Shown: positions 1-6,818 of the stretch, one piece after another
Position numbering within the stretch: the first letter of the stretch is position 1
Layout: the number at the start of each line of letters is the position of its first letter
Source of the DNA: Streptomyces xylophagus
Lineage (GTDB): Bacteria > Actinomycetota > Actinomycetes > Streptomycetales > Streptomycetaceae
DNA length: 23,352 nt
Assembly (NCBI RefSeq): GCF_000716435.1
Contig: NZ_JNWO01000052.1
Location: 1-23,352 of the forward strand
Direction of reading: 5' to 3'
Position numbers and translations under genes: made by a program
Notes under the pieces: model-generated
Told to the model about the DNA's origin: nothing
Database searches by the model: none
Seen by the model: only the letters and a program-made list of their open reading frames with translations

Positions 1-292
1 GGGGAGGGGGCGGGGGCGGGGCAGGGGGAGAGGGAAGGTCGGGGTGCTGGCGCTGGTGCTGGTACGGGTGCGCGGCGGCTTCGGGTGGAGGTGTACAACG
101 CGCCGCCTGCGCGGCGGGCGGCGACCGACGCCGAACCGCTGGGCGGGCGGGGCGGGTTGGGACTCGTCGGGCTGGCCGAACGTACCGAGGCCGTCGGTGG
201 CACGTTGCACGCGAGCCGGGCCGAGGACGGGGGGGTGGCGGCTGACGGCGGAGTTTCCGTTGCGGGGGGCTGTGACAGGATCGCCCGCATGA
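1..292 (+). CDS. C-terminal end of a sensor histidine kinase, partial and frameshifted
   Basis: This is the tail of a NarL-system histidine kinase ATPase domain; the 5' part lies outside the window. Frame 1 reads LRVEVYNAPP, then a Gly-rich G2 box (GLGLVGLAER, EAVGGTLHA). At the seven-G run 229-235 the expected ending jumps to frame 2, which gives GGWRLTAEFPL and a TGA at 290-292. GGWRxTAxxPL is the normal end of this kinase family, so one extra G appears to be present. The TGA overlaps the ATG of the next gene (ATGA), the usual coupling of a kinase and its regulator. Without the frame change, frame 1 runs on into the regulator with no stop. A Gly/Ala-rich stretch fills roughly codons 1-25. 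Whether the frameshift is a sequencing error, a mutation or slippage cannot be told here. Confidence 0.75.
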   Translation, partial: GRGRGRGRGRGKVGVLALVLVRVRGGFGWRCTTRRLRGGRRPTPNRWAGGAGWDSSGWPNVPRPSVARCTRAGPRTGGWRLTAEFPLRGAVTGSPA

Positions 293-1002
293 CCGATGCG
301 AGCGACGGTGCCGGCGTGGGTGGTTCAGCGCGACGTATCCGGGTTCTGATCGCCGACGACCAGGAAATGGTGCGTACCGGCTTCCGGCTGATCCTCCAAC
401 TCCAGCCCGACATCGAGGTGGTGGGCGAGGCGGCCGACGGTGCGGAGTGCGTGGAGCTGGCCAGGAGGCTGCGGCCCGACGTGTGCCTCGTCGACATCCG
501 GATGCCGAAACTCGACGGGCTCGAGGTGACCCGGCTGCTCGCGGGGCCGAAGGCCGTGGACCCGCTGCGGGTGGTCGTCGTGACCACCTTCGACCAGGAC
601 GACTACGTCTACGGCGCGTTGTACGGCGGTGCCTGCGGGTTCCTGTTGAAGGACGCGGGGCCCGGGCTGCTGGTGGAGGCGGTGCGGGCGGCTTCGCGCG
701 GCGACGCGCTGGTCTCGCCGGCCGTGACCGTACGGCTGTTGGAGCGGATCGGTGAGCAGCGGCCCGCGGCGGAGGCCGCCCGGCGGGCCGAGGTTTCCTC
801 AAGTCCGTTGACCGGCAGGGAACTTGACGTGGTGCGGCTGGTCGCCGACGGGCGGACCAACCAGGAGATCTGCGACGAACTGTTCGTCTCGCTCTCCACC
901 GTCAAGACCCATATGGCCAGCATCCAGGGCAAGTTGAAGCTGCGGAACCGGGTGGAGATCGCGGCGTGGGCGTGGCGCTGCGGCGTGGTGGGCGACCGCT
1001 GA
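289..1002 (+). CDS. NarL/FixJ-family two-component response regulator
   Basis: A DNA-binding regulator of 237 residues, normal size for the family. The receiver domain covers about residues 16-135. The acidic pair is at D23-D24, the phospho-acceptor is D69 in LVDIRMP, the conserved threonine pair is in VVVTTF, and the lysine is K121 in FLLKD. The C-terminal LuxR helix-turn-helix is at about 165-230 (LTGRELDVVRLVADG, then LSTVKTHMASI). I chose the ATG at 289 because it overlaps the stop of the preceding kinase as ATGA and leaves a normal receiver start. The partner is almost certainly the kinase fragment just upstream. In the sequence as given, the reading frame is also open upstream and joins the kinase frame, so a kinase-regulator fusion is formally possible. 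The target genes are not evident. Confidence 0.93.
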   Translation: MTDASDGAGVGGSARRIRVLIADDQEMVRTGFRLILQLQPDIEVVGEAADGAECVELARRLRPDVCLVDIRMPKLDGLEVTRLLAGPKAVDPLRVVVVTTFDQDDYVYGALYGGACGFLLKDAGPGLLVEAVRAASRGDALVSPAVTVRLLERIGEQRPAAEAARRAEVSSSPLTGRELDVVRLVADGRTNQEICDELFVSLSTVKTHMASIQGKLKLRNRVEIAAWAWRCGVVGDR

Positions 1003-1082
1003 ATCGGCCGGTCACGGTGCCACGCCGCGTGTGGTGATGGTCGGTTGCTCGCTCGCGCCCTCACCCGATCGCCTTCGTCCTG

Positions 1083-1100
1083 CTTCTACTTCTACTTCTA
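1083..1100 (-). repeat. Three hexanucleotide repeats giving three in-frame stops
   Basis: On the minus strand the DUF4333 gene ends in TAG-AAG repeated three times, so the stop codon is followed by two more in-frame TAG codons. The repeat unit is CTTCTA on the plus strand. Slippage at this hexamer would leave termination intact. Confidence 0.7.
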
Positions 1101-1436
1101 CTTCGTCAGGCCGTAGTCGAAGCTCACCCTGTCGCCGTCCACTCCGGTGACGGAGATCAGCATCTTCTTGGTCTGGCCCTTGAAGACGGCGGTGCACTCC
1201 ACGGTGTAGTCCATCTTCGCGCGCAGCCCGCCGGGGCAGCTCACGGACTGGGGGCCGTCCTGGACGAAGGGGATGGCGTAGTTCTCCTTGGCCTGCTTCT
1301 CGACCTCGGCGCGCGGCACCGTGTGATCCGCCCCGCTCGCGGTGGCGACCGACGAGTTGTCGAACACGTTCCAGGCCACCACGACGCCGCCCGCCAGTAC
1401 TGCGGCCACGGCCAGGGCAATGACGATGCGCTTCAT
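1098..1436 (-). CDS. DUF4333-type exported small protein
   Basis: A 112-residue protein with an N-terminal hydrophobic segment (about residues 4-24, IVIALAVAAVLAGGVVVAW), acting as a signal anchor or signal peptide. The rest should lie outside the cytoplasmic membrane. The motif VSCPGGLRAKMDYTVECTA, with two cysteines about 16 residues apart, fits the actinobacterial DUF4333 family, whose function is unknown. There is no lipobox cysteine. The ATG at 1436 is preceded by AGGAG about 7 nt upstream. The gene lies downstream of, and in the same direction as, the two genes at 1620-2331, but a 183-bp gap suggests its own promoter. It converges on the response regulator at 1002. Family assignment is from recalled motif similarity, not a search. 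Confidence 0.8.
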   Translation of the reverse strand: MKRIVIALAVAAVLAGGVVVAWNVFDNSSVATASGADHTVPRAEVEKQAKENYAIPFVQDGPQSVSCPGGLRAKMDYTVECTAVFKGQTKKMLISVTGVDGDRVSFDYGLTK

Positions 1437-1461
1437 GCGGAACTCCTCGATTCGCGGTGCG

Positions 1462-1477
1462 GCCGGTCCCCACCGGC
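1462..1477. other. Inverted repeat in the DUF4333 leader
   Basis: GCCGGT-CCCC-ACCGGC is a perfect 6-bp inverted repeat with a 4-nt loop, about 25 nt upstream of the DUF4333 start codon. It could be an RNA hairpin or a protein site. The rest of 1437-1619 shows nothing I can name. Confidence 0.3.
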
Positions 1478-1619
1478 TGCTCTGCTCAGAGACTCCTCCT
1501 GCGACAGCGTCCGCCGCCTCGGTACAACGGCCGGTTGCAGACGTCGGCCTCGGCCGGAAGTACGAGGGCCGTTCGGCGGGCGGGGCATGGGGGCGACCCT
1601 ATGCGCGGGCGCGGGTACG

Positions 1620-1865
1620 TCACATGCGTTCGGCCTTCTCCTTCGCCGCTCTTGCGATCCAGGCCCGGCAGCACCATTGAGCGAGTCCGCCCACCGCGAG
1701 GGACACGAGAATCGCTCCCCAGTCGATGACGTGCGGCAGCCCGGGAAAGAAGGCGAAGAAGACGAGCGCGGCGACAAGACCCGAGAGAAACGCGACGACA
1801 CCGGCCCGGCGCCGCCGCGTCTCCGACGTCTCGTCCGGATCCTGGGCCTTTTTCTGCTCGGTCAT
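1620..1865 (-). CDS. Small two-helix membrane protein, unknown
   Basis: An 81-residue protein starting MTEQKKAQDP. A charged N-terminal tail (residues 1-20, ending RRRR) is followed by two hydrophobic segments: about 22-42 (VVAFLSGLVAALVFFAFFPG) and 46-65 (VIDWGAILVSLAVGGLAQW). The C-terminal tail is basic and alanine-rich. By the positive-inside rule both ends should be cytoplasmic. The ATG at 1865 lies 7 nt after the stop of the secreted six-cysteine gene, so the two are probably co-transcribed and translationally coupled. An in-frame TTG at 1871 is a less likely start. I do not recognise a family. Confidence 0.65.
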   Translation of the reverse strand: MTEQKKAQDPDETSETRRRRAGVVAFLSGLVAALVFFAFFPGLPHVIDWGAILVSLAVGGLAQWCCRAWIARAAKEKAERM

Positions 1866-1872
1866 GAACAAC

Positions 1873-2331
1873 TCACTTCGTGATGTGGTGACACTGACTC
1901 ACGCGACGCGTTCCGTTGACGTAGAGATGGGCGCACGCCTTTCCATAACGAGGCAGCGTGTGCGGAGAGTTGTTCCGCATCGGGTCGATCTTGCACTCGG
2001 CGTGTGTCGCGCCGCGCGAGGTGCGGTAGAGCCGGTTGTTGGTGTCGGCGTAGGTGAAGTCGATACGCCAGTTGCAGAATCCGCTGCTCAGCGCCCCGAC
2101 GAAAGCGCAGTCGACTCCGGCGTTCTGGTATGTGAGCTTTCGGCCGCTGCCTCGGATGATGTGCGTGAACAGGCAGCCTGTCGGGATCTTCATCGTCATA
2201 CCGCCCACGCTGTACTCGAAGGTACGCACGGGAGTCGACCCGATCGCGCCGGCTTGCGCGCCGGTCGATGTGGCGAGGACAAGTGCTCCTGCGGCGGCCA
2301 GGGTTGTGGTGAGGCGCGCGATGTACCGCAT
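1873..2331 (-). CDS. Secreted six-cysteine protein, unknown function
   Basis: A precursor of about 152 residues with a Sec signal peptide (MRYIARLTTTLAAAGALVLA, then TSTGAQA as the likely cleavage region). The mature part has six cysteines (in GCLF, DCAF, FCNW, ECKI, ACAH and QCHH), so up to three disulfide bonds and an exported, stable fold are likely. No catalytic motif is recognised. The start is uncertain. The ATG at 2331 gives a clean signal peptide, but a TTG at 2337 is better spaced from the ribosome-binding-like GAAAGGGA. It is the first gene of a probable two-gene unit with the small membrane protein that begins 7 nt after its stop. Confidence 0.72.
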   Translation of the reverse strand: MRYIARLTTTLAAAGALVLATSTGAQAGAIGSTPVRTFEYSVGGMTMKIPTGCLFTHIIRGSGRKLTYQNAGVDCAFVGALSSGFCNWRIDFTYADTNNRLYRTSRGATHAECKIDPMRNNSPHTLPRYGKACAHLYVNGTRRVSQCHHITK

Positions 2332-2337
2332 GGCCAA

Positions 2338-2672
2338 GGCAGTCCCTTTCTGGTGATCTCTTGATGAGTACCGGGGACAACCACGTCCTGCAGTGGCCGG
2401 TTACAGGATTACCGATCGAATCACCGCCATGTGTGATCAGCGAACGACCGGCTGACCAGAAGAAACGTTCATGAGGGCCCGGCGGGTCCTATATGTGTTT
2501 GTTCGAGGACGGCAAGGGCGGCGATCCCGTACCGGGCCGGACCGGGGACTCGGGGAGGCGGTTGTGAGCTGGGGGGATGCGGGTGTCGGCGGGGGTGGTG
2601 CGGGACGGGGGGGGGTGGGCTGCGGCTCTACGTTCGGCAGCCTCGGGAACGTTGGCGGTTCGGGGAGGCATC
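2338..2672. other. Intergenic region between divergent genes
   Basis: This 335-bp stretch separates the secreted six-cysteine gene (-) from the small membrane protein gene (+) and must hold promoters for both. A part less rich in G+C (about 2395-2475) stands out against the surroundings. A small hairpin, A-GGGCCC-GGC-GGGTCC-T, lies at 2474-2490 and is followed by a T-rich run, but no plus-strand gene lies close upstream for it to terminate. I could not place convincing -35/-10 pairs. No plausible gene is seen here. Confidence 0.4.
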
Positions 2673-2978
2673 ATGCGCAGGACCGGGTCAGTCGTGGGCG
2701 TAATCATGATCGTGGTCGGGGTCGCGTTCGCGTTGTTGAGCCTGCTGACGTATGCGGACAAGGGGGATCGGCAGCTTGCCGAGCATCGTCTCTACGACCT
2801 TCAGCTCTCGGCCGAGGACGAGGCGCGGGCGAGGGATGATCTGGCGAGCGTCCAGGACCGTGAGCGGCTCAACATCGAGGTGGCGATCGGGGGGACGGTC
2901 GTGGCCGTGGTGGGGGGTGTGGTGGTCAGGAACGGTCGTCGCCGGGGGCGGTCCGTGGCGCCTTCTCCGTCGCGCTGA
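2673..2978 (+). CDS. Small membrane protein, unknown
   Basis: A 101-residue protein starting MRRTGSVVGV. The first hydrophobic helix is at about residues 7-28 (VVGVIMIVVGVAFALLSLLTY). A charged, probably helical middle follows (EDEARARDDLASVQDRERL), then a second hydrophobic stretch at about 73-87 (IGGTVVAVVGGVVV) and a basic tail. The ATG at 2673 follows GGGGAGG by 4 nt; longer in-frame starts from 2577 would add an unconvincing low-complexity leader. The last 53 bp overlap the 3' end of the convergent STAND gene, so the C-terminal tail and the end of the STAND protein are encoded on opposite strands of the same DNA. No family is recognised. Confidence 0.65.
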   Translation: MRRTGSVVGVIMIVVGVAFALLSLLTYADKGDRQLAEHRLYDLQLSAEDEARARDDLASVQDRERLNIEVAIGGTVVAVVGGVVVRNGRRRGRSVAPSPSR

Positions 2979-5900
2979 GGTTCTGTTGTTCCGGCTGCGA
3001 CCAGCGCGCCAGCAGGTGGTCGGCCTCCCGGGTGCGGGGGTGGTTGGCGCCTTGGACGCGGATCATGTCGGCCAGCAGGGTGGTGAGTTGGGAGGCCGCT
3101 GTGGGGTGGTCGCCGTGGCGGTGGAGGAGTTCGGCGCGTTGTTGGCGGGCGCGCAGGGTGCGGGGGTGGTTGGCGCCCAGTACCACCTCCAAGGTCCGCT
3201 GGAGTTCCTCCAGTTGGGCCAGCGCGGCGGCGGTGTCTCCGGCGACGCCGCGCCAGAACGCAAGGTTGACCCGGTAGGTGAGCGTGGTGGGGTGCTCGGC
3301 GCCGAGCGCGAGTTCGGCGTCGTCGGCCGCGGTGACGAACTGCTCGATCGCCTCGTCGAGTTGGCCGGCGTTTCCGTGCCAGTAGGCGAGGTTGTGCCGG
3401 GCGATGAGGGTCTCGGGGTGCAGTCGGCCGAGGACGACGGCAAGGCCGTCCACCGCCTGTTGGTACGTGGTCACGGCGAGCCGTACGTCACCCGTCTCGC
3501 CGATCCACCGGCTGAGGCCGGCGAGGGTCCGCAACGTCGTCGGGTGGCGGGGGCCGAGCTTCCGTTCCAGATCCCGGGCGAGTACGGCGTATCCCTCGCG
3601 CGCGCCCCCGGCGTCCCCGGAGAGCCCGCGGCACAGGGCGACGTGCTCATCGGCGGTGGTCACGAGCGGGTCGTCGGCGGGGAGTACCGCACGCGCCTCC
3701 GCTGCCAGGGTGACGAAGTCGGCGAGCGCGTCGTCGATCAGACCCGACTCCATCCGGAAGCGCGCCTCGTGCAGCCGGACGGACAGTGTGTCGAGGTCGG
3801 AGCGGCCGAGACTCTCCTCCGCCCTCCGCCGTATCTCCGCGAGCGACCGAAGGGCCGCCACCGGGTCCCCGAGATCGCCCCCGGCCTGCGCTGCCTGCGC
3901 CCGTAGCGCCAGCACGTCCCGGTGGTCGTCGCCCAGCTCCCGCCGAGCTCGCTCGGCCAGGCCCTGCGCCATGTCCCGCGCCGCGGCGGGCCGCCCCAGG
4001 GCGGTCAGATACGGCCCGAACCGGCGGAGCAGGGGGTGGAGGCCGGGGCGGGGATTCGGGGTGGGCCGGGGGTGCGGGGCGGATGTGGGGTGCAGGTCGG
4101 GCCGAGGCTGCGGGCTGGGCAGGGGGTGCGGCCCGAGCGGGGGTGCAGGGCTGGGCTGGGGGTGTGGGTCGGATGGGGATGCCGGGTCGGGCCGGTGTTG
4201 CGTACCGGGCCGGGCTTGCAGGTCAGGCCGGGCTCGCAGGCCCGACGAAGGCTCCGGTTCAGGCAAGGAACGCAGATCCAGCGGGTGACGCACGCCGAGC
4301 AGGTCGTGTGACGAGCCGCCCTGCCCAAGGTTGCGGCCCTCGTGCCCAAGGTCGCAGCCCCCGTGCCCAAGATCGCGGCCCCCGTGCCCGAGGTCCCAGC
4401 CGCCCTGCCACAGCCCCCCGTCGGAATGCGTCAGCAATGTCTCCGCGCTGCGATAGAGCGCCGTCTCGGTTTCCGGGTCGCAGTCCGGGGTGGACCAGAT
4501 CTCCTCCAGGGCGTCGGCCGCGGCCAGGGTCAGGCGGTTGCGGTGGGCGGGCGGTATGCCGTCGCGGATCGCGCGTTGGACCAGGGCGTGCACCTCTACT
4601 ACGGACAGTGTGCCGTGGTGGGTGATCAGGCTCAGGCGGTGCAGTGCACGGAGTGCCAGCAGGGTGGCGCGTTCCGGTACGGCGTCGCCGGACGGGCCGT
4701 TGGCGAGCCAGGCACGCGCCGTCGCACCGAGCAGTACCGCGTCGGGGATGCCGTCGGGAGCGAACATCGAGATCAGTTCGAGCATGGCGCGGGCGGTGCC
4801 CGGTGGGGCCAGTGACTCCGCCCGCTCCAGGGCGAGTTGGAGGGTGTCCGTCACCGTGGCGCCGTGTTCGTCCGCCGGGGAGGAGGGCGGGAGGAGGCCG
4901 GCGATGTTCTCCCTGCGGTCGGCCAGCAGGTTCAGGTACCTGGGCAGGTCCATGCCGGTGTCGATGAGGAACGCGGCGGCCTGGGAGAGGGCGAGCGGGA
5001 AGTGGCCCAGCAGTGCGGCGAGGGTCGACAGGTCGTCGGGGCAGTGTGCGGCCGAGCCCGGGTCGTCCGGGTCGTTAGGGTCGAGGCGTAGTCGGTCGGT
5101 CAGGTATGCCGTCGCCTCGTCCGGGGTGAACACCCCTACCGGTATCACCCGCACGCCGGGGCGCAGCAGTGCCGCGTCTCTTCGGCGGGTGACCAGGACG
5201 GTCCGGCCGGCGTCGCCGGTGGGCCGGAGTCCGGCCAGTTCGGCGGGGTCGTCGATGTCGTCCAGAACCACCAGCCAGGGAACGGCAGTTGATCTCAACC
5301 AGGTCAGGAACAGGTCGGCCTGCGTCTCGTCGTCCCCGCCCGGCACCGAGGTCTCCCCAGTGCCGCCGGTGACGCTCGCCCCGGACAGTGCCCGCCACGC
5401 GCGGGCGTAACTTCCCAGTACCGAAAGGCGGTTGCCGGCGGGTACCCAGAGCAGGACCTCGGCCCGCCCCTTGGCACGGTGGAACGCCGCCGAGGCCAGC
5501 TGCGACTTGCCGACACCGCCCGCGCCGGTGAGCAGGACCTGCCGTACGGAAGGGTCCAGCAGACCCGCGTCGATGCTCTCCGCCAACTCCTCGCGCCTGC
5601 GCAGCGCGGCGGCGTCGCCCGGCGGCCGGCCGACCACGATCCGTGCCCGCACCTCCACCGGCACCCGCTGTCCGGGAGTACCGGTGGGGACACCCCGGTA
5701 CTCCCGCGCCGCCCGCCACAATCGCTGCCACTGCGCCATACCGAGCTGCTGTCCACCCGGCCCGCTGCCCGGCCGGTCGCCTCCCGCCGCCTTCTCCACG
5801 GTCTGCACCAAGGCCATGACCGCCTCGAACTGGCGAGGAACGGACTGCCCGTTGAGCCACTCGCCGAGCCTGCGCGCGTTCACCGTGACCCGCCGGCCGG

Positions 5901-6027
5901 ACGGCAGCGTCGTCGCGCCGGCCCGCCGTGCCAGGGTTTCGTCCGACATGTCCGGCAGTCGTCGGCGCAGCCGGGTCAGGGCCGTCGCGAACACCAGCCT
6001 GGGATCATCGGTTTCGCGCTCCGCCAT
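2926..6027 (-). CDS. STAND regulator: HTH-like N-terminus, NB-ARC ATPase, TPR repeats
   Basis: A 1033-residue signal-transduction ATPase. Residues about 10-75 resemble the XRE-like N-terminal domain of actinobacterial STAND proteins (ETLARRAGA, RRLGEWLNGQSVPR). The NB-ARC core has Walker A GAGGVGKS at 168-175, Walker B WLVVLDDIDD at about 251-260 and the sensor-like RTVLVTRRRD at about 275-284. A helical region follows, then a low-complexity linker with a 7-residue repeat (DLGHGGR-like, four times) and a Pro/Arg/His-rich stretch. The C-terminal third has kinesin-light-chain-type TPRs (HPTTL, HPETL, HPRTL, with NLAYWHGNAG and NLAFWRGVAG). Such proteins are thought to couple ligand sensing by TPRs to nucleotide-dependent assembly. 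The ATG at 6027 follows GGGGGGAG with good spacing. The partner or target is unknown, and no effector domain beyond the HTH-like one is seen. Confidence 0.88.
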   Translation of the reverse strand: MAERETDDPRLVFATALTRLRRRLPDMSDETLARRAGATTLPSGRRVTVNARRLGEWLNGQSVPRQFEAVMALVQTVEKAAGGDRPGSGPGGQQLGMAQWQRLWRAAREYRGVPTGTPGQRVPVEVRARIVVGRPPGDAAALRRREELAESIDAGLLDPSVRQVLLTGAGGVGKSQLASAAFHRAKGRAEVLLWVPAGNRLSVLGSYARAWRALSGASVTGGTGETSVPGGDDETQADLFLTWLRSTAVPWLVVLDDIDDPAELAGLRPTGDAGRTVLVTRRRDAALLRPGVRVIPVGVFTPDEATAYLTDRLRLDPNDPDDPGSAAHCPDDLSTLAALLGHFPLALSQAAAFLIDTGMDLPRYLNLLADRRENIAGLLPPSSPADEHGATVTDTLQLALERAESLAPPGTARAMLELISMFAPDGIPDAVLLGATARAWLANGPSGDAVPERATLLALRALHRLSLITHHGTLSVVEVHALVQRAIRDGIPPAHRNRLTLAAADALEEIWSTPDCDPETETALYRSAETLLTHSDGGLWQGGWDLGHGGRDLGHGGCDLGHEGRNLGQGGSSHDLLGVRHPLDLRSLPEPEPSSGLRARPDLQARPGTQHRPDPASPSDPHPQPSPAPPLGPHPLPSPQPRPDLHPTSAPHPRPTPNPRPGLHPLLRRFGPYLTALGRPAAARDMAQGLAERARRELGDDHRDVLALRAQAAQAGGDLGDPVAALRSLAEIRRRAEESLGRSDLDTLSVRLHEARFRMESGLIDDALADFVTLAAEARAVLPADDPLVTTADEHVALCRGLSGDAGGAREGYAVLARDLERKLGPRHPTTLRTLAGLSRWIGETGDVRLAVTTYQQAVDGLAVVLGRLHPETLIARHNLAYWHGNAGQLDEAIEQFVTAADDAELALGAEHPTTLTYRVNLAFWRGVAGDTAAALAQLEELQRTLEVVLGANHPRTLRARQQRAELLHRHGDHPTAASQLTTLLADMIRVQGANHPRTREADHLLARWSQPEQQNLSATEKAPRTAPGDDRS
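4322..4405 (-). repeat. 21-bp minisatellite in the STAND linker
   Basis: TGCCCAAG-type units start at 4322, 4343, 4364 and 4385, an exact 21-bp period. They keep the reading frame and encode four heptads of the DLGHGGR type between the ATPase and TPR parts. Next to it (about 4030-4250) the coding strand is extremely C-rich, giving a Pro/His/Arg linker. Confidence 0.8.
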
Positions 6028-6065
6028 CCGGTCTCCCCCCGGCCCGCTCGCCCGCCAGTCGTCGG

Positions 6066-6094
6066 AGTCTAGTGCGACGGCATCTCCCGGTCCG
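6066..6094 (-). promoter_or_regulatory. Candidate promoter of the STAND gene
   Basis: On the minus strand CGGACC, a 17-nt spacer and TAGACT resemble a housekeeping-type promoter; the -10 fits TANNNT and the -35 keeps GACC. The -10 lies about 40 nt upstream of the start codon at 6027. The 6028-6239 gap should also hold the promoter for the divergent gene at 6240. Confidence 0.35.
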
Positions 6095-6239
6095 GCCCGC
6101 AACGGGAACCGGTGTCCTCCCCGCCGACCGCCGCTGAACTGCCCGTACGGCGCGGTCGGTTGGCAGGGCCGGGTTCCGGCCGCCGTGGCGTCCGTACCGT
6201 GGCCGTACGCAGCCGGACGGTCGAAAGAGAGGTCCCCGT

Positions 6240-6638
6240 ATGGGAGTTGAGGATGGTCGTCCTTGGCCCGAGTTGATCCGTGACGAGAATCCCTGGCAGT
6301 CCCGACAGGGCGGGGTCGGGCACGTGCATCTGCGGGTGTGGCGGGTGGGGGCGGAGCGGGTGATCGTCGTGATCAGCGGGTGGAGTACCGAGGACGGGCT
6401 GGAGGTCGCCGTGCTTCCGCTGCTCCGTGCCGAATATCCGGACGACACGGTCGAGTTCTTCTTCCATCGGCCGATGGACTGGGGGACCCTCGCGTACTAC
6501 GCGGAGCTGTCGTTGCGCGGCGACGGGACGCTGAGTAGCACGGATATCGCGGGGGACGTCGTCGCGGCTCGCCTCGGGCCCGCCTTCTACGCGACCGAGG
6601 ATCCGGACGACTACTCGAGCGGCTACGGCGGTGCGTGA
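6240..6638 (+). CDS. Unrecognised small soluble protein
   Basis: A 132-residue acidic protein with no signal peptide or membrane segment. It has regular alternating strands (VHLRVWRVGAERVIVVISGW, EVAVLPLLRAEYP, VEFFFHRP) and aromatic-rich turns (MDWGTLAYYAEL), ending in an acidic, Ser/Gly/Tyr tail. The ATG at 6240 follows a purine-rich AGAGAGG. It is divergent from the STAND gene and separated by 180 bp from the stress-type operon downstream. I do not recognise a family. Codon use is typical of its neighbours, which supports it being a real gene. Confidence 0.62.
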   Translation: MGVEDGRPWPELIRDENPWQSRQGGVGHVHLRVWRVGAERVIVVISGWSTEDGLEVAVLPLLRAEYPDDTVEFFFHRPMDWGTLAYYAELSLRGDGTLSSTDIAGDVVAARLGPAFYATEDPDDYSSGYGGA

Positions 6639-6705
6639 CGCGGTGCCTGAGGCGGGCACGGCCAAGGCACGGCCAAGCCACGGCCCGGGCAAGCACAGGT
6701 CCGAG

Positions 6706-6731
6706 GAGTAAGCTGGGGTTACCGAGGGTAC
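6706..6731 (+). promoter_or_regulatory. Sigma-B-like promoter candidate
   Basis: GAGT, 16 nt, then GGGTAC matches the GNNT-N14-16-GGGTAY form reported for Streptomyces SigB-type promoters. It lies about 90 nt upstream of the DUF5994 start. A SigB/SigF-type sigma gene lies 3.5 kb downstream, which makes the match more interesting. GGGTAC occurs elsewhere in the window without a proper -35, so the match could be chance. Confidence 0.42.
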
Positions 6732-6781
6732 TCCGCGCACCGGCCTCCACGCCCGTGTCGTTTTCGGCGATTGAATACGCC

Positions 6782-6801
6782 GGGCCGGTTGCGACCGGCC
6801 C
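6782..6801 (+). promoter_or_regulatory. Strong hairpin in the leader of the DUF5994 gene
   Basis: GGGCCGGT-TGCG-ACCGGCCC is a perfect 8-bp stem with a 4-nt loop. It ends 17 nt before the ATG and is followed by AGAGCAGGG, the likely ribosome-binding site. It could affect mRNA stability or translation, or act as a dyad DNA site. There is no T-run after it, so it is not a typical terminator. Confidence 0.55.
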
Positions 6802-6818
6802 AGAGCAGGGTTCGCGTC

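Noticed and set aside
2471..2839. A 122-codon plus-strand frame starting with ATG upstream of the small membrane protein
   Set aside because: It overlaps the better-supported gene at 2673 in another frame and is Gly/Arg low complexity.
6782..6801. ANTAR-type RNA target in the DUF5994 leader
   Set aside because: Known ANTAR targets are paired stem-loops with six-base loops; this is a single hairpin with a four-base loop.
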